A DNA stretch of 5,331 nucleotides from Burkholderiales bacterium. GTDB taxonomy: Bacteria > Pseudomonadota > Gammaproteobacteria > Burkholderiales > Usitatibacteraceae. Shown here piece after piece: positions 1-5,331 of the stretch (positions within the stretch are counted from its first letter, which is position 1; each line of letters starts with the position of its first letter). The notes below the pieces were generated by a model that searched no databases, was not told the DNA's origin, and was given only the letters and a program-made list of their open reading frames with translations. The position numbers were made by a program, and so were the translations under genes. The DNA lies in NCBI GenBank assembly GCA_014378085.1, contig JACMOJ010000249.1, positions 1-5,331 of the forward strand, read 5' to 3'.

Positions 1-248
1 GAATAGTTCGCAGCGAGCACCTCACCGTTGCGGTCATAGACCACACCACGGTTGGGAACCACCGGCACAACCGATATCCGATTTGCTTCTGCCATTGTGT
101 AGTACTGGTCGCGCTTTACCACTTGTAGGTAAAACAAGCGCGAGGCGAGAATCACGAAGCCAATCAGAATCGCGATGGTGGCAACGATAACGCGGCTACG
201 GAACACGTTGAGTTCCGCTTCACGATTCTTAATAGTGATGCCGACCAA
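1..248 (-). CDS. mrdA: Penicillin-binding protein 2 (MrdA), N-terminal 82 codons, cut by window edge
   Basis: PBP2 is the class B transpeptidase of the elongasome. It sits in the inner membrane and crosslinks peptidoglycan in the side wall. Only the N-terminus is present. It has a short cytoplasmic segment (ITIKNREAELNVFRSR, residues 4-19), one hydrophobic anchor at about residues 20-41 (VIVATIAILIGFVILASRLF), and the start of the periplasmic pedestal with NRISVVPVVPNRGVVYDRNG (56-75), which is typical of PBP2. An in-frame TAA lies directly before the TTG at 248-246, so that TTG is the only start keeping the conserved IKNRE region; the next usable start is GTG at 206-204, inside the conserved part. 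It begins 13 bp after the mreD stop with only a weak G-rich stretch in front, so translation is probably coupled to mreD. The catalytic SxxK region lies outside the window. Identification is by recalled family pattern and gene order. FtsI is the other class B PBP possible, but the mre context and this motif favour MrdA. Confidence 0.93.
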   Translation of the reverse strand, partial: MVGITIKNREAELNVFRSRVIVATIAILIGFVILASRLFYLQVVKRDQYYTMAEANRISVVPVVPNRGVVYDRNGEVLAANY

Positions 249-261
249 TTAGTGCCGCCCG

Positions 262-786
262 CTACATCATGACGGTGTCTGCCCGACGACGAAATCGTGG
301 CAACGTCGCCACGACATGAAGCGGCATCCACAATACTGCGCCGAGCAACGGCGCGAGGGCTAACGCAAGACCCGCAAAGTCACGGCCCAGCGATAAATTG
401 AGGCCAATGTAGAGCAATTGCGCGACCAATAGAATGCCCAACATATGCAGCGCTTGTTCGACGACGGTCAAGTGCAATATACGAATGCGCAGCAGCTGTG
501 CAAGAAACACGGCCACCACGTAAACCAAGGCGTGCTGCCCGAGCAATGCGCTATCGGCAACATCCATCACCAGTCCAAGTGAGAATGCCCATGTCTGTCC
601 AATGTTGCGCGGCTCGTGTACCACCCAATAAAGCAATAGCAGCAAGACGAAATCGGGACGCACCTTAAGCGCCCAACCAGACCAAGGCAGCAGGTTCATC
701 ACCAACGCCAAAAACAGCGACACCAACACTAATCTCAATGGTGCGGGTGGTCGCAAAACATCGCGGGACGCCGAAAAAAGATCCAT
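262..786 (-). CDS. mreD: Rod shape-determining membrane protein MreD
   Basis: MreD is a small polytopic inner-membrane protein of the elongasome. It works with MreC and MreB and influences PBP2 activity. The 174-residue protein is close to the family's usual size of about 160-175. Hydrophobic segments lie at about residues 18-35, 45-57, 66-76, 86-99, 112-131 and 138-160, so five or six membrane passes are likely. The family pattern is visible: KVRPDFVLLLLLYWV (41-55), then a Pro near residue 59, then AFSLGLVMDVADSALLGQHAL (67-87). The C-terminus is short and basic (RFRRR, 164-168). The ATG at 786-784 comes 6 bp after the mreC stop with no good Shine-Dalgarno sequence, which suggests translational coupling. 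mrdA follows 13 bp downstream. Nothing looks broken. Confidence 0.95.
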   Translation of the reverse strand: MDLFSASRDVLRPPAPLRLVLVSLFLALVMNLLPWSGWALKVRPDFVLLLLLYWVVHEPRNIGQTWAFSLGLVMDVADSALLGQHALVYVVAVFLAQLLRIRILHLTVVEQALHMLGILLVAQLLYIGLNLSLGRDFAGLALALAPLLGAVLWMPLHVVATLPRFRRRADTVMM

Positions 787-792
787 GTTCGA

Positions 793-1866
793 CTAACGAT
801 CTCGCAACGCGCGCTTGGCTTCAAGCTTCGCTTCGCGTTTCGTTGGTGCGCCCTTAGCCGCGGCGGCGCGGTCATTGGTGGTGACATCAGGCTGTGGGTA
901 GCCAACATCCGTGTTGATCAGTACTTTGACAAAGCGGTGGTGATCAGGTGCAGTTGAGGGTTGTGCGACGATGCGCGCAAACGAAAAAGCCGGGTTCTTA
1001 TCAACGATTGTCACCTTTGCGACAGATAGTCCAGCGGGATAAGTGCCGTCAATACCGGAGGTGACGAGCTCGTCGCCAACTTGCACATCCGCTGCAACGG
1101 GAATGAACGGCAACTCGATGGTGCCTTCGCGTCCACCGCCCACCGCAACGGCACGTAGTCCACTCGTTGCGCGATTGATCGCGACAGGCTCCACCGCAGA
1201 ACTGACGTCACCACTCGCCGCAGACATCGCTGCGGTGGACGGTGTGGTTAGTTTCAGGACAGGATTCGGGACAGATGCGGACATAAGAGCTGCACGAACA
1301 ATCATGACGGGCACAGCTTGGTCCTTCTCGGTCGTCAGCGTGACTTCTGCCGTACTGGCACCCACCGCGGTCACCTGCCCCACCACGCCTGCACCATCGA
1401 TCACGGCAGCGCCTGATTTAATACCACTGCTAAATCCACGATTGATAATGATCCGGCGCGCGAATGGATTGCGTGCGTCACGAATGATCTCCGCAACCAC
1501 ACCGTCGCGGCTAAAGCGTTCGTTCGCCGCATTGATCACTGCAATTTGGGTTTGTTCCGACGTGATCAAGCGAGCACGCTGTCCTTCTGCACTGAGCAAC
1601 AATACTTGCTCACTAAGCACCTTGTTATCGGCGAGCAATTTGTCTTGCGAGATGAAATAGTCCCCGACATTGCGCACAACTTTTCCGGGAAACATCAACG
1701 CGTATTCGACCGGTGTCAGGATGGTCGAAACACCGACCCGCACAGCGGAGAGGGCTTGGAAGCGATGGTCTGCGATCATGACGGCGACTGCAACGAGACC
1801 AAAAAAGGTTAGCCTCGCGAGCGGCGAAGGACCGCGCGTAAAGAAGTTTTCTTGATATGCCGCCAC
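793..1866 (-). CDS. mreC: Rod shape-determining protein MreC with an Ala/Ser/Thr-rich insertion
   Basis: MreC is a bitopic periplasmic protein that links the MreB cytoskeleton to the wall-synthesis enzymes PBP2 and RodA. The 357-residue product has the family layout: a short cytoplasmic end; one membrane segment at about residues 16-33 (LARLTFFGLVAVAVMIAD); a likely coiled coil at about 72-115; a first beta domain from about 122 (GVVAEIIRDARNPFARRIII); and a second with GDELVTSGIDGTYPAGLSVAKV (264-285). Between VPVMIVR (185-191) and SGLRAVAVGGG (235-245), which in the MreC proteins I recall lie almost next to each other, there are about 41 extra Ala/Ser/Thr-rich residues. After the last strand (RFVKVLI, 311-317) comes a tail of about 40 residues, the last part Ala/Lys/Arg-rich. 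The start is GTG at 1866-1864, forced by an in-frame TAG 9 nt upstream. The only Shine-Dalgarno candidate is a poor GGGG at 1882-1879. It lies 120 bp after mreB and 6 bp before mreD. Confidence 0.95.
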   Translation of the reverse strand: MAAYQENFFTRGPSPLARLTFFGLVAVAVMIADHRFQALSAVRVGVSTILTPVEYALMFPGKVVRNVGDYFISQDKLLADNKVLSEQVLLLSAEGQRARLITSEQTQIAVINAANERFSRDGVVAEIIRDARNPFARRIIINRGFSSGIKSGAAVIDGAGVVGQVTAVGASTAEVTLTTEKDQAVPVMIVRAALMSASVPNPVLKLTTPSTAAMSAASGDVSSAVEPVAINRATSGLRAVAVGGGREGTIELPFIPVAADVQVGDELVTSGIDGTYPAGLSVAKVTIVDKNPAFSFARIVAQPSTAPDHHRFVKVLINTDVGYPQPDVTTNDRAAAAKGAPTKREAKLEAKRALRDR

Positions 1867-1875
1867 GCTAGTTGA

Positions 1876-1953
1876 CTACCCCGCTGCAGCCACCTGCACC
1901 ACAGCTACCTGCACCACAGCCACCTGCACCGAACCGATCTGCACCGCAGGCAA
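1876..1953 (-). CDS. Possible 25-codon leader ORF made of the repeat, in frame with mreC
   Basis: In the mreC frame the spacer stays open from just after the mreB TAA to a TAG at 1878-1876. A TTG at 1953-1951, or GTGs at 1944-1942 and further on, could start a peptide of 25 codons or fewer. It would be almost entirely Val/Gln/Ala, with the five-residue unit VQVAV repeated because the DNA unit is 15 bp. The TAG lies 9 nt before the mreC GTG, a distance at which a terminating ribosome could restart on mreC. No clear Shine-Dalgarno sequence precedes the TTG, and the peptide resembles no family I know. It may be only a by-product of the repeat. The open frame is directly visible; translation is a guess. 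Confidence 0.15.
   Translation of the reverse strand: MPAVQIGSVQVAVVQVAVVQVAAAG
1887..1946. repeat. Four-copy 15-bp tandem repeat in the mreB-mreC spacer
   Basis: Four adjacent 15-bp units are visible on the plus strand. They are CAGCCACCTGCACCA (1887-1901), CAGCTACCTGCACCA (1902-1916), CAGCCACCTGCACCG (1917-1931) and the degenerate AACCGATCTGCACCG (1932-1946). The first three differ at one or two positions; the fourth keeps mainly the CTGCACC core. The array fills half of the 120-bp spacer and ends 20 bp before the mreC start codon, so it should lie in the mreB-mreC mRNA. In the transcribed sense it is rich in GG and contains a small hairpin at 1898-1885 (TGCAG, GTGG loop, CTGCA). Its role is unknown; it may be a product of slippage. 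Confidence 0.9.
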
Positions 1954-1986
1954 CAGATTGGCGCAAGCGGTAGACGTGCAACACGC

Positions 1987-3141
<1,155 letters not shown>

Positions 3142-3272
3142 TTAGCAACATGCGCGGCCGGGTAGCTAGCTTCAAGCAGCTATCGGGAACAACGAGCAAC
3201 GAATCGGTGATTGAATTTGCGATTCTTTGCCCACTTGTAACCCCCAAAATAGCGTAAGGCGGATTTCTATTG

Positions 3273-3294
3273 TCAGGTGAGATATGATACCTGA
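3273..3294. promoter_or_regulatory. Dyad symmetry over possible divergent -10 hexamers (putative operator)
   Basis: The arms TCAGGT (3273-3278) and ACCTGA (3289-3294) are perfect inverted repeats around a 10-bp centre, and the two middle bases also obey the symmetry. The centre holds TATGAT (3283-3288) on the plus strand and, on the minus strand, TATCAT (3289-3284). Each matches five of six bases of the sigma-70 -10 consensus. No good -35 element lies 16-18 bp upstream of either. A dimeric regulator binding here could control both operons, but this is inferred from symmetry alone. Confidence 0.3.
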
Positions 3295-3302
3295 GCCCAC
3301 TA

Positions 3303-3333
3303 TGAAAAAGTCGCGTTTCGGGTGACTTTCTCA
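3303..3333 (+). promoter_or_regulatory. Stem-loop in the presumed gatC leader
   Basis: The arms TGAAAAAGTC (3303-3312) and GACTTTCTCA (3324-3333) pair at nine of ten positions. A G-U and a C-G pair extend the stem inward, leaving a 7-nt loop. It lies just downstream of the TATGAT hexamer at 3283-3288, so it would fall near the 5' end of a transcript starting there. No U-run follows the stem, so it is not a standard intrinsic terminator. The right arm also joins a smaller palindrome, GGTGA-CTTTC-TCACC (3321-3335), so two folds compete for the same bases. Confidence 0.3.
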
Positions 3334-3492
3334 CCGCAAATTCTGGCGAAATTCGGCGCGCGCGACTTTTCTGGTTTTTACGTCGTTTTTGTCACGATTT
3401 TTTTCGTTGCGGTTGCCGAGCATTTGCCACACTTTCGCAATGCTTGCGCGACGCTTAAACCCTGCAATCGCCCACTACAATTCCTGTCAGCC

Positions 3493-3792
3493 ATGTCCTT
3501 TGATTCCGCCACCTTGCAACATATCGCCAACTTGGCACGGCTGGACGTTCCTGCCGATCAACTGGCTTCATTAGGCGGCGAAATGTCGTTGATTCTGGCA
3601 TTGGTGGATCAGCTCCAGGGCGTCGATACCAAGGGCGTCGCGCCACTTGCGCACCCATTGTCGGCGCTCGGTGAAATGGCGCTTCGCATGCGGCCGGACG
3701 AGGCGTACTCTGACATCGACCGCACGGCCAATATGCAAAACGCGCCGATGACCGAAAACGGTCTTTTCCTCGTTCCAAAGGTACTGGAATAG
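3493..3792 (+). CDS. gatC: Asp/Glu-tRNA amidotransferase subunit C (GatC)
   Basis: GatC is the small subunit of the GatCAB amidotransferase. It wraps around GatA and GatB and holds them together; it has no catalytic site. The 99-residue product has the normal family length (about 95-100) and the usual pattern: [20 protein letters not shown] (8-27), the helix around [21 protein letters not shown] (31-51), the PLAHPL stretch (51-56), LRMRPDEA (64-71), and a C-terminal [11 protein letters not shown] (89-99) that inserts between the partners. The ATG at 3493 is chosen because it gives the standard N-terminus. The frame is open back to a GTG at 3322, which would add 57 residues with a hydrophobic stretch not known for GatC. 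No clear Shine-Dalgarno sequence lies before 3493, so initiation is probably weak or leaderless-like. gatA follows after 31 bp in the same operon. Confidence 0.96.
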   Translation: MSFDSATLQHIANLARLDVPADQLASLGGEMSLILALVDQLQGVDTKGVAPLAHPLSALGEMALRMRPDEAYSDIDRTANMQNAPMTENGLFLVPKVLE

Positions 3793-3823
3793 GCTGCGGC
3801 ACGATGTATTCCGGCTCGACAAC

Positions 3824-5311
3824 ATGAGAACCATCTCTGACTTTTCCCAAGCGTTGGCTGCCCGACAGGTCTCGGCCGTCGAACTCGCCAACGACGCCCT
3901 ACAAAAGGTAGCGGCGGCAAAAGAGCTGAACGCGTTCCTGCACGTCGACCCTGAACTTACCCTGGCCCAAGCGCGCGATGCCGATTTGCAACGCGCTGCG
4001 GGCATCGACAACCAACCCCTGCTTGGTGTGCCGATTGCGCACAAGGACATTTTTGTCACGCGCGGCTGGCGCTCAACCGCCGGCTCCAAGATGCTTGCCA
4101 ATTACGTTTCGCCGTTTGACGCCACCGTGGTGGAACGCCTGCAGAGCGCGGGAACGGTCTGTGTGGGCAAGCTGAATTGTGACGAATTCGCGATGGGTTC
4201 ATCGAATGAAAACTCCGCGTTTGGCCCCGTGCAAAACCCATGGGATCCGTTGCGCGTTCCAGGCGGCTCTTCGGGTGGCTCGGCGGCGGCGGTGGCCGCA
4301 GGAATCGTACCGGCCACCACCGGAACTGACACCGGCGGCTCGCTCCGCCAGCCCGCCGCCATGTGTGGAATTACGGCGATCAAACCCACCTACGGGCGTG
4401 TATCGCGTTACGGCATGATCGCCTTTGCCTCTTCGCTGGACCAAGGCGGGCCAATGGCGCACACGGCAGAGGACTGTGCCTTGCTGCTGGATGCCATGGC
4501 CGGTTTTGATGCGCGAGATTCCACCTCGCTCGACACACCGGAAAGCAAAGCCCCCATCTGGCAAGGGTTTTCGGATATTATTGCCTCAAAGCCCCCGTCC
4601 CGCCTTGTGTTTGAGGGTTTGCGCATTGGCGTGCCGAAAGAGTTTTTTGTCGTTGGACTTTCCGCCGACGTTGGCGCGCGTGTGCTAGAAGCCATCGAGA
4701 CGTTTAAGCAGCACGGTGCCACGTTAGTGGATATTTCGCTACCCCGCACCGCCTTGGCGATTCCCGCCTACTACGTCATCGCACCTGCCGAGGCGTCGTC
4801 GAATTTGAGCCGTTTTGACGGCATGCGCTTTGGCCATCGCGCCGAGGACTACCGCGACTTAAACGACATGATCGCCAAGAGCCGTGCTGAGGGTTTTGGC
4901 CGTGAAGTGCAGCGGCGCATCCTTACCGGCACCTACGTGCTGTGTCACGGTTACTTCGACGCTTACTACGTACAAGCGCGGCGGGTGCGCCGCTTGATCG
5001 CACAAGATTTTCAAGATGCCTTTCGCGCCTGCGATCTCATCATGGGGCCCGTGGCACCGACCACCGCTTGGAAAATCGGCGAGAAATCGACCGATCCGGT
5101 GGCGATGTATTTGGAAGATATTTTTACCCTGGGTGTGTCGCTGGCCGGGCTACCGGGCATGTCGGTGCCGTGCGGCTTTGACCACCATCAGCTGCCGGTC
5201 GGGCTGCAAATCATCGGCAACTACTATCGCGAGCCCGACATGCTCGCCGCCGCTCACCGTTACCAGCAGCTAACCGACTGGCATCAACAACTGCCGGGAG
5301 GTGTCAAATGA
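3824..5311 (+). CDS. gatA: Asp/Glu-tRNA amidotransferase subunit A (GatA), glutaminase
   Basis: GatA is the amidase-signature subunit of GatCAB. It hydrolyses glutamine and passes the ammonia to GatB, which amidates Glu-tRNA(Gln) and/or Asp-tRNA(Asn). The 495-residue protein is the usual size. The full Ser-cisSer-Lys triad is visible: K74 in [11 protein letters not shown]149 in [16 protein letters not shown] (146-160 region), and nucleophile S173 in [12 protein letters not shown] (167-178). The spacings (75 and 99 residues from the Lys) equal those of S. aureus GatA (K79, S154, S178) as I recall it. Later family blocks are present: [25 protein letters not shown] (186-210), the [16 protein letters not shown] region (358-373), GPVAPTTA (408-415) and [12 protein letters not shown] (440-451). 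The stretch 243-264 before [10 protein letters not shown] looks slightly longer than usual. The ATG at 3824 has no strong Shine-Dalgarno sequence and lies 31 bp after gatC. The stop overlaps the gatB start. Confidence 0.98.
   Translation: MRTISDFSQALAARQVSAVELANDALQKVAAAKELNAFLHVDPELTLAQARDADLQRAAGIDNQPLLGVPIAHKDIFVTRGWRSTAGSKMLANYVSPFDATVVERLQSAGTVCVGKLNCDEFAMGSSNENSAFGPVQNPWDPLRVPGGSSGGSAAAVAAGIVPATTGTDTGGSLRQPAAMCGITAIKPTYGRVSRYGMIAFASSLDQGGPMAHTAEDCALLLDAMAGFDARDSTSLDTPESKAPIWQGFSDIIASKPPSRLVFEGLRIGVPKEFFVVGLSADVGARVLEAIETFKQHGATLVDISLPRTALAIPAYYVIAPAEASSNLSRFDGMRFGHRAEDYRDLNDMIAKSRAEGFGREVQRRILTGTYVLCHGYFDAYYVQARRVRRLIAQDFQDAFRACDLIMGPVAPTTAWKIGEKSTDPVAMYLEDIFTLGVSLAGLPGMSVPCGFDHHQLPVGLQIIGNYYREPDMLAAAHRYQQLTDWHQQLPGGVK
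5296..5303 (+). promoter_or_regulatory. Strong Shine-Dalgarno sequence for gatB inside the end of gatA
   Basis: GGGAGGTG at 5296-5303 lies 4 nt before the gatB ATG at 5308, with its GGGAGG core 6 nt away. It encodes the Gly-Gly-Val near the end of GatA. It is much better than anything in front of gatC or gatA and fixes the gatB start. Confidence 0.8.
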
Positions 5312-5331
5312 CCTGGGAAGTCGTCATCGGC
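5308..5331 (+). CDS. gatB: Asp/Glu-tRNA amidotransferase subunit B (GatB), first 8 codons
   Basis: GatB is the subunit that phosphorylates and then amidates the mischarged aminoacyl-tRNA. Only eight codons lie in the window (MTWEVVIG), but WEVVIG is the typical GatB opening, normally followed by LEIHAQL. The ATG overlaps the gatA stop as ATGA (5308-5311), an arrangement that favours translational coupling and equal amounts of the two subunits. The Shine-Dalgarno sequence GGGAGGTG lies just upstream. Position after gatC-gatA makes the call firm despite the short length. Confidence 0.9.

Noticed and set aside
1043..1660. 205-codon plus-strand open frame opposite mreC.
   Set aside because: It lies wholly antisense to a well-supported gene and its product is low-complexity and unlike any family I know.
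3322..3492. In-frame 57-residue N-terminal extension of GatC starting at GTG 3322, with a hydrophobic stretch (FYVVFVTIFFVAVA).
   Set aside because: GatC is a soluble protein of about 95-100 residues and the ATG at 3493 gives exactly that. The hydrophobic residues come from T-tracts, which code for Phe and Val in this frame.
4291..4318. Perfect 8-bp inverted repeat (GGTGGCCG / CGGCCACC) with a 12-bp loop inside gatA.
   Set aside because: It falls in GC-rich DNA coding for the Gly/Ala-rich amidase signature. One or two such repeats are expected by chance in this length.

Overview
The window is a piece of bacterial chromosome in which two housekeeping operons point away from each other. On the minus strand is the cell-shape (elongasome) cluster mreB-mreC-mreD-mrdA. 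On the plus strand is the tRNA-dependent amidotransferase operon gatC-gatA-gatB. The protein sequences point to a Betaproteobacterium: MreB has the variants I associate with that class (for example [18 protein letters not shown] and the ending near MDKLGSVF), and gatCAB diverging from mreBCD-mrdA is, from general knowledge, a common arrangement there. I cannot name a genus. Coding DNA is moderately GC-rich, and the central spacer is visibly richer in A and T.

Layout. Positions 1-248 (minus) hold the first 82 codons of mrdA (PBP2), cut by the window edge, with a TTG start. Positions 262-786 (minus) are mreD, 793-1866 (minus) are mreC with a GTG start, and 1987-3027 (minus) are mreB. The gaps are 120 bp (mreB to mreC), 6 bp (mreC to mreD) and 13 bp (mreD to mrdA), so these genes look co-transcribed from upstream of mreB. 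Positions 3028-3492 are a 465-bp divergent control region with no convincing gene. Positions 3493-3792 (plus) are gatC, 3824-5311 (plus) are gatA, and gatB begins at 5308 overlapping the gatA stop (ATGA), with 8 codons inside the window.

How the genes work together. MreB filaments under the inner membrane, the bitopic periplasmic protein MreC and the membrane protein MreD organise the elongasome, in which the transpeptidase PBP2 (mrdA) crosslinks new side-wall peptidoglycan. GatA releases ammonia from glutamine, GatB uses it to amidate mischarged Glu-tRNA(Gln) and/or Asp-tRNA(Asn), and GatC stabilises the A-B pair.

I do not see a new biological system here; every gene is a known housekeeping gene. 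The less ordinary signals are: a four-copy 15-bp repeat in the mreB-mreC spacer, lying in a short frame shared with both genes; an Ala/Ser/Thr-rich insertion of about 41 residues in MreC whose DNA contains a perfect 10-bp inverted repeat; and, in the divergent spacer, a dyad over back-to-back -10-like hexamers, a longer stem-loop, and roughly helically phased T-tracts. The regulatory readings are inferences from sequence only.
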